A stretch of DNA of 64,000 bases from assembly GCF_013367775.1 (NCBI RefSeq), contig NZ_CP055157.1, forward strand, positions 2,559,001 through 2,623,000, written 5' to 3'. The position numbers and the translations under genes are program-made. Positions 45,969 through 55,727 of the stretch are shown one piece after another (the first letter of the stretch is position 1; each line of letters starts with the position of its first letter). Source of the stretch: Microbulbifer sp. YPW1. Its GTDB lineage: Bacteria > Pseudomonadota > Gammaproteobacteria > Pseudomonadales > Cellvibrionaceae. A model generated the notes under the pieces. That model made no database searches. It worked only from the letters and a program-made list of their open reading frames with translations, and had not been told where the DNA came from.

Positions 45969-48179
45969 TTATTTACCTGAGCCCTGCTGGGCGGCCAGTT
46001 TTTCCTGCAGCTTGCCCTGCATTTTCTCCAGTGCGGTTTCGAAGGCGTCGGTATTCGGATCGTCTTCACTGCGCGCCTTGGCGAGGCGGGCTTCGGCTTT
46101 CTCCACCCGTTTTTTCAGCGCCTCGATCTCGTTCGCCAGTTTTTCTTCCGGCGTCATGCTGGCGCGGGCGGCGGCCGCGGCCTTGGCCTTTTCGATGGCC
46201 GCACCGGCTGCGCTGGAGGAGGCGCCGGCTACGGTGAGCTTGTCCGCGGTGACCGAAGGCTGTGCGGGACTCTCTTGCGCGCTTTCCGGGTTCTCCTTGC
46301 CGGCTTGCGTGGGTGCCTCCGCGACCTGCTTTTCCGCTTCGGCCAGCTTGTCGCGGGCCTCCTTCAGCTTCAGTTCGGCCGTTTTCAGCTGGGCTTCCAG
46401 GGGGGCCTTCTGCGCCTCTTCGGCCTCTGCCAGCTTCTTCTGCATGCGTTCCACACGGTGCTCGGCACTGGTGAGGGAGCGCTGGGCGCGCGCCAGCACC
46501 TGCTCGGGGGCTGCCTGTTTGGCTTTTACCCGTGCTAGCGCTGCAGCCACCACATCCGACTCCTGTTTGGCGGCTGTGGCTTCCGGGCTGTTGGCTTCCT
46601 GCTCGCGTTTTTTGCGCGCCTCTTCCGCGGCCTTCTTGCGCGCCAGTCGCTTGGCCTCTTTTTCCTGTTCCGCTTTTTCCAGACGCAGCTTGCGGTACTC
46701 GAAGCGCTCGCGGGCGCGATCCGCCTTCTCCTTCTCGGCGCGGGCCTCGCGGATATCGCCCTTGGCTGCGCGGTAGTACTGCACCAGGGGAATGCTCGAC
46801 GGACACACGTAGGAGCAGGCACCGCATTCGATACAGTCGAACAGGTTGTACGCCTGCAACTTTTCGCGGTCTTCCGCCCGTGCATACCAGTAGAGCTGCT
46901 GTGGCAGCAGGCTGGCCGGACAGACCTCCGCACACAGACCGCAGCGGATACAGGCCTGGGCCGGTGGTGGCGCTGGCAGCTCCTGTTTACTGGGGGCGAG
47001 GATACAGTTGGTGGTTTTGACTACCGGCGCGCTGTCGTCCTCGATGGTGTAACCCATCATCGGGCCGCCGATCACGATACGCTGGAGCTGCTTGCGGTTC
47101 AGGCCGTGCTGCTCGAGCACATGGCGGATGGGGGTGCCCAGCGGAACTTCGATGTTGCGCTGACGATCGAGGGATTCACCCACCACAGTGGTGACCCGGC
47201 TGATCAGCGGTTCACCCAGAGCAATCGCACGGAATACCGCGCGCGCGGTGCCGACGTTCTGGCACACGACGCCCACATGGGCAGGCAGCCCCTCGTTGGG
47301 CACCTCGCGCCCGGTGAGAATCTGGATCAGCTGCTTCTCGCCCCCGGACGGATACTTGGTGGGAAAGACCACCACATGGAAGCGGGTACCGGCGGCAGCC
47401 TGCTTCATTGCCGCGATGGCTTCCGGCTTGTTGTCCTCAATGCCGATCAGCACCCGTTCCGGCTGGTCCAGCAGGTGAGCGAGTATTTCCACACCGCCGA
47501 TGATCTCGCTGGCGCGCTCGCGCATCAGCATATCGTCGGCAGTGATATAGGGCTCGCACTCGGTGCCATTGATGATCAGGGTATCGATGGTGGCGCCGCC
47601 GCGGGGGTTCAGTTTGACCGCAGTGGGAAAGCCTGCGCCGCCCATGCCGGCGATACCGCAGTCGCGGATTTTTTCCAGCACGTCATCGATATCCCGACTG
47701 GCGTAGTCTTCCATCGGAGTAAGCGCACACCATTCGTCGCGGCCATCGGTGTGGATCTGGATACAGTCCGCCACCATACCGGATGGGTGGGGCACCGCCA
47801 TGGGTTCGATGGCCACCACTTTGCCCGACGAGGGCGCGTGTACCGGGCAGCTCACCAGGCCGTCGGCCTCGGCGATCTTCTGTCCCTTCAGCACCAGGTC
47901 ACCGAGCTTCACCAGGGGAATGGCGGTCCCGCCAATATGCTGGTTAAGCGGGACTACAAGATCTTCCGCCAGGGGAATACTGCCGATGGGCTCGCCGGTG
48001 GACTGGTGTTTGTTTTCCGGCGGATGGATGCCGCCGTGGAAATCATTGACCTTGAGTTCACGGGACAGGTCGCGCGCCTTTTCGCTGGCAATCAGGTGGG
48101 CCTCGCGGGCGGCGCGGCGCTCATCGGCAGAAAGGTGGCTGCTGGGTTCGCGCTGGTTGCGGTCGTTTAACTGGCTCAT
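45969..48179 (-). CDS. rnfC: Electron transport complex subunit RnfC with long coiled-coil tail
   Basis: RnfC is the peripheral subunit that binds NADH and FMN, related to NuoF. The 736-residue protein has the nucleotide-binding region with [13 protein letters not shown], then two 4Fe-4S motifs ([11 protein letters not shown] at about residue 410 and [11 protein letters not shown] at about 450). From about residue 475 to the end it is a Lys/Glu/Ala-rich coiled coil, longer than the catalytic core needs. Such extensions are seen in RnfC/RsxC of gammaproteobacteria and are variable. The start overlaps the rnfB stop (ATGA) with GGAG upstream. Confidence 0.95.
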   Translation of the reverse strand: MSQLNDRNQREPSSHLSADERRAAREAHLIASEKARDLSRELKVNDFHGGIHPPENKHQSTGEPIGSIPLAEDLVVPLNQHIGGTAIPLVKLGDLVLKGQKIAEADGLVSCPVHAPSSGKVVAIEPMAVPHPSGMVADCIQIHTDGRDEWCALTPMEDYASRDIDDVLEKIRDCGIAGMGGAGFPTAVKLNPRGGATIDTLIINGTECEPYITADDMLMRERASEIIGGVEILAHLLDQPERVLIGIEDNKPEAIAAMKQAAAGTRFHVVVFPTKYPSGGEKQLIQILTGREVPNEGLPAHVGVVCQNVGTARAVFRAIALGEPLISRVTTVVGESLDRQRNIEVPLGTPIRHVLEQHGLNRKQLQRIVIGGPMMGYTIEDDSAPVVKTTNCILAPSKQELPAPPPAQACIRCGLCAEVCPASLLPQQLYWYARAEDREKLQAYNLFDCIECGACSYVCPSSIPLVQYYRAAKGDIREARAEKEKADRARERFEYRKLRLEKAEQEKEAKRLARKKAAEEARKKREQEANSPEATAAKQESDVVAAALARVKAKQAAPEQVLARAQRSLTSAEHRVERMQKKLAEAEEAQKAPLEAQLKTAELKLKEARDKLAEAEKQVAEAPTQAGKENPESAQESPAQPSVTADKLTVAGASSSAAGAAIEKAKAAAAARASMTPEEKLANEIEALKKRVEKAEARLAKARSEDDPNTDAFETALEKMQGKLQEKLAAQQGSGK

Positions 48180-48784
48180 GCTGCACTCCGGTCATCGGTG
48201 TGCAGGTCGGGGCGGTCGCTGGCGATCAAGTCGATTCCGTCACTGGGTTTATTCGGGTGCCACTCCTGCAGGGAGGTTTCCACCGGCACCATGTCGATAC
48301 AGTCCACCGGGCAGGGTTCCACGCACAGGTCGCAGCCGGTGCACTCGTCCACGATGACCGTGTGCATCTGCTTGGCCGCGCCGACAATGGCGTCTACCGG
48401 GCAGGCCTGGATGCACTTGGTACAGCCGATGCACTCCGCCTCGCGGATAAACGCCACTTTCTTGACGTCTTCCTCGCCGTGCTCTGCATCCAGCGGCACC
48501 GCTTCTACGTCCAGCAGATTGGCCAGTTCGTTGATGGTGGCCTGGCCACCGGGTGGACATTTGTTGATCGCCTCGCCATTGGCAATGGCCTCGGCGTAGG
48601 GCCGGCAGCCGGGGTGGCCGCACTGGCCGCACTGGGTCTGTGGCAGGATGGCGTCGATCTGGTCGACGATCGGGTCTCCTTCGACCCGGAAACGCACCGC
48701 GGCAAAGCCCAGCAGCGCACCAAATACCAGTGCCATGCCGCCGAGAATAAGCAGAGGCGTGGATACTTCAGACAACCAATCCAT
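48176..48784 (-). CDS. rnfB: Electron transport complex subunit RnfB (ferredoxin-like)
   Basis: RnfB passes electrons through iron-sulfur clusters on the cytoplasmic side. The 202-residue protein has an N-terminal membrane helix, a first cluster motif CGQCGHPGC at about residues 52-60, then two 4Fe-4S ferredoxin motifs, [14 protein letters not shown] and [16 protein letters not shown]-terminal tail of about 35 residues is acidic. AAGGAGGAG lies upstream of the ATG. It starts 12 bases after rnfA. Confidence 0.96.
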   Translation of the reverse strand: MDWLSEVSTPLLILGGMALVFGALLGFAAVRFRVEGDPIVDQIDAILPQTQCGQCGHPGCRPYAEAIANGEAINKCPPGGQATINELANLLDVEAVPLDAEHGEEDVKKVAFIREAECIGCTKCIQACPVDAIVGAAKQMHTVIVDECTGCDLCVEPCPVDCIDMVPVETSLQEWHPNKPSDGIDLIASDRPDLHTDDRSAA

Positions 48785-48796
48785 CGTCGCTCCTCC

Positions 48797-49372
48797 TTAT
48801 ACCAGTCCGCTGAAGCCCATAAAGGCCAGCGACATTAGTCCCGCGGTCATCATGCCGATGGCCGCCCCCTTGAATGGCTTGGGCACGTCCGCCACCGCGA
48901 GGCGTTCGCGCATCGCGGAAAACAGGATCAGAACCAGGGAAAAGCCCACCGCGGCACCGAACCCGTACAGGGTGGACTGTACGAAATTGTTGGCTTTCAG
49001 GGTGTTCTGCAGCGCCACACCCAGTACCGCGCAGTTGGTGGTGATCAGGGGAAGAAAGACCCCCAGCACCCGGTGCAGCAGCGGGCTGGTCTTTTCGATG
49101 AACATGCGCGCGAACTGCACCACCACAGCGATGACCAGAATGAAGGAGATGGTGCGCAGGTACTCCATGCCGAAAGGTTCGAGCAGGTAGGTGTTCACCA
49201 GATAGGAGCAGATCGCGGCCAGGGTGAGCACGAAGGTCGTCGCACCGGCCATGCCGATGGCCGTTTCCAGCTTGTTGGAGACCCCCATAAACGGGCACAG
49301 TCCCAGAAACTGTACCAGCACATAGTTGTTCACCAGGATGGTGGAGAGCAGAATGACGGTAAATTCGGTCAT
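48797..49372 (-). CDS. rnfA: Electron transport complex subunit RnfA
   Basis: RnfA is the membrane partner of RnfE and shares its six-helix fold and iron site. The sequence starts [18 protein letters not shown], continues [14 protein letters not shown], and carries [16 protein letters not shown], all typical. The start is the ATG giving MTEF, since known RnfA proteins begin there and the open frame 18 codons earlier adds no plausible sequence; GGA lies seven bases upstream. It is the first gene of the Rnf operon. Confidence 0.95.
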   Translation of the reverse strand: MTEFTVILLSTILVNNYVLVQFLGLCPFMGVSNKLETAIGMAGATTFVLTLAAICSYLVNTYLLEPFGMEYLRTISFILVIAVVVQFARMFIEKTSPLLHRVLGVFLPLITTNCAVLGVALQNTLKANNFVQSTLYGFGAAVGFSLVLILFSAMRERLAVADVPKPFKGAAIGMMTAGLMSLAFMGFSGLV

Positions 49373-49786
49373 AGAGATTCCATTCGGCCCGCAGTACCCC
49401 GCCCGCAGGGCTTGATCGCGCAGCATAATCGCGGCAATAGTTGGCGGGCGGTACCGCGTCTGTACAAAATTTGGACATCAGGCCGGCAGCCGAGCGGCGA
49501 AGTGCGGCTCAATTTACCGCCTTGCGCGCATTTCCGCTGCGGTGGCGCGAAGATTGCAAATTTGCAAACTGTTGTTGCCAGAGTAGGGGGCGGTATTATG
49601 GGCGAGAGGAAATAGGCGTTCAACTTGCCATACCCCATGTCTGTGGATGGATCCCGGCTCCGATGGGCTGTGCCAATCGAATTTCGCAACTTTTGCCGAT
49701 CCTATGTGAAGACCTCAATCGTCTGTTCATGACACTTTTGCTGTAGGCGACTCTTGCTTTTTAAGACCGACCATTAAAGACCGACC
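49373..49786. other. Intergenic region between rnfA and the transglutaminase-like gene
   Basis: About 410 bases hold the promoters of two divergent genes. No gene or named operator is visible. At the right end the 14-base unit AAGACCGACCATTA is repeated in tandem with one change at 49763-49790, directly covering the start codon of the right-hand gene. Confidence 0.45.
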
Positions 49787-50353
49787 ATGAAAGAATTCCT
49801 GGAATCCTCCGCCATCATCGACTGGGAGCACCCAGACATACTGGATATCGCCAGCGAGCTCACCTGTCTGTCTGGCGCCCGCTTCGGTACCGCCAGAAAC
49901 TGCTTCAATTTCGTGCGTGATGAAATCCGCCACAGCGGGGACTTCGAGCTGAACCCGGTAACCTGCCGCGCCTCTGACGTATTGCGTGAGGGCACTGGCT
50001 TCTGTTTTGCCAAAAGCCATCTGCTGGCGGCGTTACTGCGCGCCAACGGCATTCCCGCCGGGCTCTGCTACCAGCGGCTTCTGCTGGATGAAGCACAGGG
50101 AAAGTATGGCCTGCACGGGCTGAACGCGATCTATCTCGAAGCTTACGGCTGGTTCCGGGTGGATGCGCGCGGCAACAAGCGCGGCGTGACCGCAGAATTC
50201 ATCCCGCCCCAGGAGAGTCTCGCCTATACCCCATCCGCCGAGGGTGAGCGCGATCTGCTGGACATCTACAGCGAGCCCCTGCCCCAGGTGCTGGCAGTGT
50301 TACAGGAGCAGCAGACTTATTGCGGGGTGATCGAGCACCTGCCGGACGTTTGA
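49787..50353 (+). CDS. Transglutaminase-like cysteine protease-fold protein
   Basis: The 188-residue cytoplasmic protein has the catalytic triad order of transglutaminase-like enzymes: Cys73 in GTGFCFAKSHLLAALLRANG, His110 in KYGLHGLNAIYL and Asp126 in WFRVDARG. The family includes peptidases and amidases, and the substrate cannot be told. There is no signal peptide. The start lies within a duplicated 14-base stretch, and no ribosome site is evident, which may indicate low or leader-dependent translation. It precedes yghU by 70 bases in the same direction. Confidence 0.82.
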   Translation: MKEFLESSAIIDWEHPDILDIASELTCLSGARFGTARNCFNFVRDEIRHSGDFELNPVTCRASDVLREGTGFCFAKSHLLAALLRANGIPAGLCYQRLLLDEAQGKYGLHGLNAIYLEAYGWFRVDARGNKRGVTAEFIPPQESLAYTPSAEGERDLLDIYSEPLPQVLAVLQEQQTYCGVIEHLPDV

Positions 50354-50423
50354 TATCCCGGCCCGGGGCGTTACTCTTGTCGACCAAATTGTCGATCCAA
50401 TTTTCATTGAGACAGGAGTCAGT

Positions 50424-51299
50424 ATGTCGGACGTGTATACCCCGCCCAAAGTGTGGCAATGGGATTCCGAAAGCGGCGGGCAATTCGCAAACATCAACCG
50501 CCCCATCGCCGGTGCCACCCACGACAAGGCCTTGCCCGTGGGCAAGCACCCGATGCAGCTCTACTCCCTGGCCACGCCCAACGGCGTCAAAGCCGCCATC
50601 ATGCTTGAAGAGCTACTGGCGCTGGGACACGAAGGAGCCGAGTACGACGCTCACCTGATTCGTATCACCGAAGGCGACCAGTTCAGCAGTGGATTTGTCG
50701 ACATCAATCCCAACTCCAAAATCCCCGCCCTGGTCGATCACAGCACCACACCACCGATCCGGGTATTTGAATCCGGTTCCATCCTGCTGTACCTGGCAGA
50801 AAAATTCGGCGCCTTCCTGCCCCACACACCAGAGCAGCGCACGGAAACCCTCAACTGGCTGTTCTGGCAGATGGGTGCCGCGCCATTTCTCGGCGGCGGC
50901 TTCGGCCATTTTTACGCCTATGCCCCGGAAAAATACGAATACCCGATCAACCGTTACACCATGGAAGTGAAGCGACAGCTGGATGTACTTGACCGCCAGC
51001 TGGCGGAGCATCCGTTTATCGCAGGCAAGGAATATACCATCGCGGATATGGCCATCTGGCCCTGGTACGGAGCAGTAATCAACAACGAAGCCTACGACGC
51101 CGCGGAGTTTCTCCAGGCGCACACCTACAAAAACGTCAACCGCTGGGTAAAAGAAATCGGCGAACGGCCCGCCGTGCAGCGCGGAAAAATGGTCAATCGC
51201 ACCTGGGGTGAGCCATCTGAGCAATTGCATGAGCGGCACAATGCCAGTGATTTTGAAAATCGTACGCAGGATAAACTCGAAGATTCAGGTGAGAAATAA
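50424..51299 (+). CDS. yghU: Glutathione-dependent disulfide-bond oxidoreductase
   Basis: YghU is a glutathione transferase-fold enzyme that reduces disulfides using glutathione and can act on organic hydroperoxides. The 291-residue protein follows the family closely. It has an N-terminal arm with YTPPKVWQWD and the thioredoxin-like domain with LATPNGVKAAIMLEEL, where the loop residues replace a catalytic Cys. The SGSILLYLAEKFG and FWQMGAAPFLGGGFGHF segments and a helical C-terminal domain complete the match. AGGAG is six bases before the ATG. The gene ends at a large inverted repeat that serves as its terminator. Confidence 0.94.
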   Translation: MSDVYTPPKVWQWDSESGGQFANINRPIAGATHDKALPVGKHPMQLYSLATPNGVKAAIMLEELLALGHEGAEYDAHLIRITEGDQFSSGFVDINPNSKIPALVDHSTTPPIRVFESGSILLYLAEKFGAFLPHTPEQRTETLNWLFWQMGAAPFLGGGFGHFYAYAPEKYEYPINRYTMEVKRQLDVLDRQLAEHPFIAGKEYTIADMAIWPWYGAVINNEAYDAAEFLQAHTYKNVNRWVKEIGERPAVQRGKMVNRTWGEPSEQLHERHNASDFENRTQDKLEDSGEK

Positions 51300-51338
51300 T
51301 CCGAGTGCAGTGAAGGCTACATTGGTCTGAACTGAAGA

Positions 51339-51448
51339 AAAAGCTGTGGGTGAAAGGTTTCAAAACTGTCGGAAACAGGGATGTTTCCGACAGAGCGTAC
51401 AGGGACGTATTTACAGCGGTTTTGAAACCTTTCACCCGCGGCTTTTTC
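51339..51448. repeat. Nested inverted repeat between yghU and the sirtuin gene
   Basis: A 29-base outer arm (core GGTGAAAGGTTTCAAAAC at 51349-51366) pairs with its complement at 51419-51447, with only two wobble mismatches. Inside it a second perfect hairpin, TGTCGGAAACA with TGTTTCCGACA around GGGA (51367-51392), is followed by an unpaired ACAGGGACGTATTTACAGCG. The outer arm ends in a T run on the plus strand and A on the left, so it can stop transcripts from both sides. Its size and nesting suggest a mobile or REP-like intergenic element. Confidence 0.85.
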
Positions 51449-51496
51449 GCTCCGCGGCTAGCTGCGAAGTGAAGGTGGAAAAGCCGATGACTCTGA

Positions 51497-52384
51497 CTAC
51501 AGGTGATCCAAAGTCGCGGCTAAAGTTTTTCCAATCCCCGCACTCAATTTCAAATCGAGTAAATCATCCGCCCGGGTGCGTCCCAGGTTCAGAGCTGCGA
51601 TAGGCTTGCCCCATTCCTTCGCGTAGCGACAGAAACGAAAGCCGGAATACACCATCAGGGAAGAGCCCACTACCAGCAACGCATCACTGTTCTGTAGGGC
51701 ATCCAGTGCCTGCTGCACCCGCAGCTTCGGTACATTGTCCCCGAAAAAAACCACATCCGGCTTGAGAATGCCGCGACAGTCCGGGCAGTCTGCCACCTGA
51801 AAACTGCTGAAGTCCACCTCCAGATCCGCGTCTCCATCCGGGGCGGAGTCCGCCGTATAGTGCCTGAATGCCGGGTTCAGATCGTAGCTGCGCTCGTGCA
51901 CCGCCTGCCGGTTCTCGCGAAATGTACAATCCATACAGCGGATTTCATCCGCGCGGCCATGCAGGTCCACCACATTGCGACTGCCCGCCCGCTGGTGCAG
52001 ACGATCCACATTCTGCGTTACCAGTAACTCGATATGCCCGCGTCGCTCCAGCTCTGCCAGGTGGTAGTGCGCCGGATTCGGCTGTGAATTGCGGATCAAC
52101 GGCCAGCCGATCAGCGCGCGTCCCCAGTAGCGCTGGCGGGTGGCCTCACAGGCCATAAAATCCCGGTGATCCACCGGCGGCTTGCGCTTCCATTCCCCTT
52201 TACTATCGCGGTAATCCGGAATACCGGAATCGGTACTCACGCCCGCACCGGTGAGCACCATCAGTCGCGGGTAGCGCTGGATAAACGCCGCCAGTTGCGC
52301 GGCTGCAGCGTCAACAGAACTAGCTTCACCGACATCTTGACGGAGCGCATCGTTGATAGGGGAAGAAAGGGGACGCAAACTCAT
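51497..52384 (-). CDS. NAD-dependent protein deacylase of the Sir2 family
   Basis: Sirtuins remove acyl groups from lysines with NAD. The roughly 295-residue protein shows GAGVSTDSGIPDYRD, the TQNVDRLHQRAGS segment with the catalytic His nearby in DLHGRAD, the zinc Cys pairs CMDC and CPDC with about 60 residues between them, and VGSSLMVYSG near the NAD site. The long zinc-insert and overall shape fit the class II/SIRT4-like group of bacterial sirtuins. The ATG two codons after a GTG is chosen because GAGG then has a usual distance. Targets are unknown. Confidence 0.9.
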   Translation of the reverse strand: MSLRPLSSPINDALRQDVGEASSVDAAAAQLAAFIQRYPRLMVLTGAGVSTDSGIPDYRDSKGEWKRKPPVDHRDFMACEATRQRYWGRALIGWPLIRNSQPNPAHYHLAELERRGHIELLVTQNVDRLHQRAGSRNVVDLHGRADEIRCMDCTFRENRQAVHERSYDLNPAFRHYTADSAPDGDADLEVDFSSFQVADCPDCRGILKPDVVFFGDNVPKLRVQQALDALQNSDALLVVGSSLMVYSGFRFCRYAKEWGKPIAALNLGRTRADDLLDLKLSAGIGKTLAATLDHL

Positions 52385-52514
52385 ATACACGGGCCTCAGG
52401 TCTGGACCACTATTGTAATCGAGTCTGACACAAACAGGTTGCAGGGGCGTGACGCTGACGCGCGGGGCGCCAGCGTCTGTTTGTCGCCGCCGGGGTGAAG
52501 GAAGAGCGTGCGAG

Positions 52515-52964
52515 TCAGTAGGTCTTGTACGGCAGGAACTTGCCCGACATCACCATATTCACCCGGTCTCCCTTGGGGTCTTCCTCACGCTGGATATCCA
52601 TGGAGAAATCGATGGCGCTCATGATCCCATCACCGAATTCTTCGTGAATCAGCTCCTTGATGGTAGTGCCATATACGTTGACCAGCTCGTACAGGCGGTA
52701 AATCAGCGGATCCGTGGGAACCGCTGTGGGCAGCGAGCCCTTGTAAGGGGCAATCTGCAACCAGGCGATGGCCTCATCACTGAGGTCAAACAGTTCGCCC
52801 ACAATGGCAGCCTGCTGTTTGGTGAGCGTCATCTGCCCGAGGCAGGCGGCCGTGGTCCACTCTTTGGACTGTCCCACGGCGTCTGCCACCTGTCCCCATT
52901 TCAGGTCCTTGCGCACCTTGGCGGAGAGAATCATGGCGGTAACTTGCTCGCGATTGCTGATCAT
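52515..52964 (-). CDS. cynS: Cyanate hydratase (cyanase)
   Basis: Cyanase decomposes cyanate with bicarbonate to ammonia and carbon dioxide, giving cyanate detoxification and nitrogen. The 149-residue protein has the helix-turn-helix-like N-terminal domain and the catalytic residues Arg90, Glu93 and Ser116. These correspond to Escherichia coli Arg96, Glu99 and Ser122 with a constant offset of six. AGGAG lies eight bases before the ATG. It is 47 bases downstream of the kinase/phosphatase gene in the same direction and is the third gene of the nitrogen-linked operon. There is no cynT carbonic anhydrase gene nearby. Confidence 0.96.
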   Translation of the reverse strand: MISNREQVTAMILSAKVRKDLKWGQVADAVGQSKEWTTAACLGQMTLTKQQAAIVGELFDLSDEAIAWLQIAPYKGSLPTAVPTDPLIYRLYELVNVYGTTIKELIHEEFGDGIMSAIDFSMDIQREEDPKGDRVNMVMSGKFLPYKTY

Positions 52965-53011
52965 GGAATGGCTCCTGTGTGTTTTCGAGGTTGTCGGTGA
53001 AATTTACTGGC

Positions 53012-54751
53012 TCAGGTAGTGCTGGAAATCAGGCTCAGCAAGTAAAAAATTATCAGTAGCAGAACACCGCTTACCGACTGCCAGAAGCGCACCGGATAGC
53101 GCTCGATCAACGGCGGGCGGGTAGTGTTCAGATATTCCGGGTTGGGGTGGCGGAGTTCGTAGGCAAATTCCGACAGCGCCTCGTGCCGGCGCAACGGGTT
53201 CGGCTGCAGTGCTTTTCTCAGCGTGGCATCGATCCATGTGGGAATCTCACGGGTTTCACTCAGCACGCTGCGATAGCGCAGGCGGTGCTGTGCAGCCACC
53301 GTGGTGCACCGGGCCACCTGCGTTCCGTAGGGAAATTCCGCGGAGAGCAGGTGATAGGTGAGTACCGCCAGGGAAAAAAGATCCGAGCGCGGGCTGCCCA
53401 TATCGCCGAGAAAATATTCCGGGGCACTGTACAGCGCGGTACCGAGAATCAACTGGCCATTTTCGGCGGCGCCGTCTGCATAGCTTTCCGCAATCCCCGC
53501 TACCCTGGCAGAGCCCAGGTCGATCAGCGTGACGGTACCCGCACTGCTGATCATGATGTTTTCCGGGCGCAGGTCCTGGTGCAGGATTTCCGCCCGGTGC
53601 AGGGCCTGCAGTCCGCGCGCGATCTGCTCGACAATATTGCGTACCGTTTCCAGATTCGGGCTGGGGTTGTCTGTCATCCACTGTCGCAGGGTCTGGCCCT
53701 GCACCAGTTCCATTGCGGTGTAAACGAAGTTGCGCTGGCGGCGGTTACTTGCGGCGCGCACCACATGGGCACTGTTGACCCGCCGCGCGATCCACTCCTC
53801 CATCAACAGCCGTTGCAGGTAGGCCGGATCATCGGAAAGATCGATGGACGGGGTCTTCAGGATCACCGGTGTGCCGCTGTTCTGGTCGCTGGCCAGGTAG
53901 ACATGACTGCGACTGCTGGCGTGGATCTCGCGCTCGATGATGTAGCCGTCAAACTGGTCGCCGGCTTTCAGTAGCGGAGGCAGTGGCAGCGCGCCCGCCT
54001 GATCCATCAGCTCCGGCCTTGGTTCCGGGAGTGTGTCCACGCGCACCAGCTGCACGGTGAGATTATCGTCACTGCCATTCGCCAGTGCGGCAGCCACCAG
54101 GGTTTTCGCGGCGCTGTCGAGGCAGCTGTCCTGTTGTTCCAGATATTCGATCAGGTCCTTGTGGGAGAGCGCTTCGTGCACGCCATCGGTGGTGAACAGG
54201 AACAGGTCACCGGTTTCCAGTGGCAGGCGCCGGTAGTCCACATCCACCTGCTGCTCCGCACCCAGGGCGCGGCTCAGGTAACTGGTTTGTTCGCCAACCC
54301 ACTGGCGATGGTCGTGGGTAAGCTGTTCGAGAGAACCCCGGCGAAAGCGGTAGATCCGCGAGTCGCCAAGGTGGAAAAGATGCGCTTCAGCGCCTTTGAA
54401 GATGGCAGCACTGAAGGTGCACACGTAGCCCTTGTCCCTGTCGTAGCGGAAAGGACTCTGGCGGGTTTGTTGGTACAACCACGCATTGGTGGCCATGAGT
54501 ACCTGTTGCGCGGCGATCTGCACGCTCCAGCCGTCGGAAGTACAGTAGTAGTCGTCGAGAAAGCTCTTGACCGCGGTCTCGCTGGCAACGCCACTGACGC
54601 TGCTGCTACTGATTCCATCGGCGATGGCGAATGCCGCACCCTTGAGGCCCAGGTGTGGCTCCGATGGTAGTCGCGCACCACAGCGGTCCTGGTTTTCGGC
54701 TTTTACGCCGGCACTGGAGTGTTGACCGACCGCAAGGGAAATTGTGTTCAT
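53012..54751 (-). CDS. PP2C phosphatase / Ser-Thr protein kinase fusion
   Basis: The 579-residue membrane protein joins a PP2C-type phosphatase (residues 1-240, with ENQDRCG, ADGISSSSVSG, HLGDSRIYRF and DGVHEAL motifs for metal binding) to a Hanks-type kinase (about 265-540). The kinase has an ATP Lys in VILKTP, the catalytic loop HQDLRPEN and LIDLGSAR in place of the usual DFG. A C-terminal membrane helix (SGVLLLIIFYLLSLIS) anchors it. This fusion is a known companion of nitrate/nitrite assimilation genes in pseudomonads and relatives. It lies between a nitrite-type channel gene and cyanase, so it may control transport or assimilation. Confidence 0.92.
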   Translation of the reverse strand: MNTISLAVGQHSSAGVKAENQDRCGARLPSEPHLGLKGAAFAIADGISSSSVSGVASETAVKSFLDDYYCTSDGWSVQIAAQQVLMATNAWLYQQTRQSPFRYDRDKGYVCTFSAAIFKGAEAHLFHLGDSRIYRFRRGSLEQLTHDHRQWVGEQTSYLSRALGAEQQVDVDYRRLPLETGDLFLFTTDGVHEALSHKDLIEYLEQQDSCLDSAAKTLVAAALANGSDDNLTVQLVRVDTLPEPRPELMDQAGALPLPPLLKAGDQFDGYIIEREIHASSRSHVYLASDQNSGTPVILKTPSIDLSDDPAYLQRLLMEEWIARRVNSAHVVRAASNRRQRNFVYTAMELVQGQTLRQWMTDNPSPNLETVRNIVEQIARGLQALHRAEILHQDLRPENIMISSAGTVTLIDLGSARVAGIAESYADGAAENGQLILGTALYSAPEYFLGDMGSPRSDLFSLAVLTYHLLSAEFPYGTQVARCTTVAAQHRLRYRSVLSETREIPTWIDATLRKALQPNPLRRHEALSEFAYELRHPNPEYLNTTRPPLIERYPVRFWQSVSGVLLLIIFYLLSLISSTT

Positions 54752-54821
54752 AGATTTATTCGAGATCCGCAGTGATCGCTACCTGGAAGGACTAGTGCTG
54801 AGTACGCTTCCGGGAGTCGGT

Positions 54822-54857
54822 CCCCTCGCGCACCACGCGGGGTTTTCGCGCGAGGGG
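54822..54857 (-). terminator. Hairpin between the nitrite-type channel and kinase genes
   Basis: CCCCTCGCGC pairs perfectly with GCGCGAGGGG around a 16-base loop in the 127-base gap between two genes of one operon. It may reduce expression of the downstream genes or stabilise the upstream message. Confidence 0.5.
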
Positions 54858-54878
54858 GCAGCGATACGGAAGCCGATA

Positions 54879-55727
54879 TCAGGCCATGGCTTCTTTGCCA
54901 GGCTTTGCGGTTGCGGTGGTCAGCTGACGCTTGGGCGCAGTTTTGTAGTGGGTGCTGTAAAGGGTCAGGCCAGTGAACGCGAGGCCACCCACCAGGTTGC
55001 CCAGCGCGGTGGGGATCTCGTTCCAGATAAAGTAATCCAGTACGGAAAAATCACCGCCCATCAACATCGCGGTGGGGAACAGGAACATGTTCACCACGGA
55101 ATGCTCGAAGGCCATAAAGAAGAACAGCATGATGGGCATCCACATGGCCAGAACTTTACCGCTCACGTGGGTGGAAATCATGGCTCCCACTACGCCCATG
55201 GATACCATCCAGTTACACAGCATGCCGCGCAGGAAAATGGTGAACCAGCCAGCGGCACCGTATTCCGCGTAACCCAGGGTACGCGCTTCACCAATGGAGG
55301 AAAGCTTGGCGCCAACGGCCCCCGGCTCGGTGTTGAAGCCCATGGTAAACACAAACGCCATGATGACAGCCACGGTCAACGCGCCGGCAAAGTTGCCCAG
55401 GAAAACCAGGCCCCAGTTGCGCAGAATCCCCTGAATGGTCACCCCCGGACGCCGGTCGAGCCAGGCGAGTGGTGTAAGAACAAACACACCCGTAAGCAGG
55501 TCAAAGCCCATCAGGTAAAGCATGCAGAAACCGACAGGGAACAGTATTGCCCCGATTAAGAAGACACCGGTTTGCACGGCGACGGTAACTGCGAACACTG
55601 CCGCCAGGGCGAGAATGGCACCGGCCATGTAAGCGCGCACCAGGGTGTCGCGGGTGGACATGTAGATTTTGGATTCCCCCGCATCGACCATTTTGGTCAC
55701 AAATTCATTGGGAACGAGATAAGCCAT
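54879..55727 (-). CDS. Formate/nitrite transporter family channel (FNT)
   Basis: The 282-residue protein has six membrane helices and FNT signatures: ESKIYMSTRDTLVRAYMAGAILAL, DLLTGVFVLTPLAWLD, NWGLVFLGNFAGAL, GMLCNWMVSMGV, MWMPIMLFFFMAFEHSVVNMFLFP and WNEIPTALGNLVGGL. FNT channels move formate, nitrite or hydrosulfide. Context (a nitrate-sensing antiterminator next door, a kinase typical of nitrate assimilation, cyanase) favours nitrite or a related nitrogen anion. The start at MAYLVPNEF is set by AAGGTGAT just upstream. The frame stays open 72 codons further, but that stretch is the regulatory leader. Confidence 0.92.
   Translation of the reverse strand: MAYLVPNEFVTKMVDAGESKIYMSTRDTLVRAYMAGAILALAAVFAVTVAVQTGVFLIGAILFPVGFCMLYLMGFDLLTGVFVLTPLAWLDRRPGVTIQGILRNWGLVFLGNFAGALTVAVIMAFVFTMGFNTEPGAVGAKLSSIGEARTLGYAEYGAAGWFTIFLRGMLCNWMVSMGVVGAMISTHVSGKVLAMWMPIMLFFFMAFEHSVVNMFLFPTAMLMGGDFSVLDYFIWNEIPTALGNLVGGLAFTGLTLYSTHYKTAPKRQLTTATAKPGKEAMA

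Noticed and set aside
45238..46776. 512-codon open frame opposite rnfD and rnfC
   Set aside because: Its product is Ala/Ser/Arg-rich with no domain, and the opposite strand encodes clear Rnf subunits.
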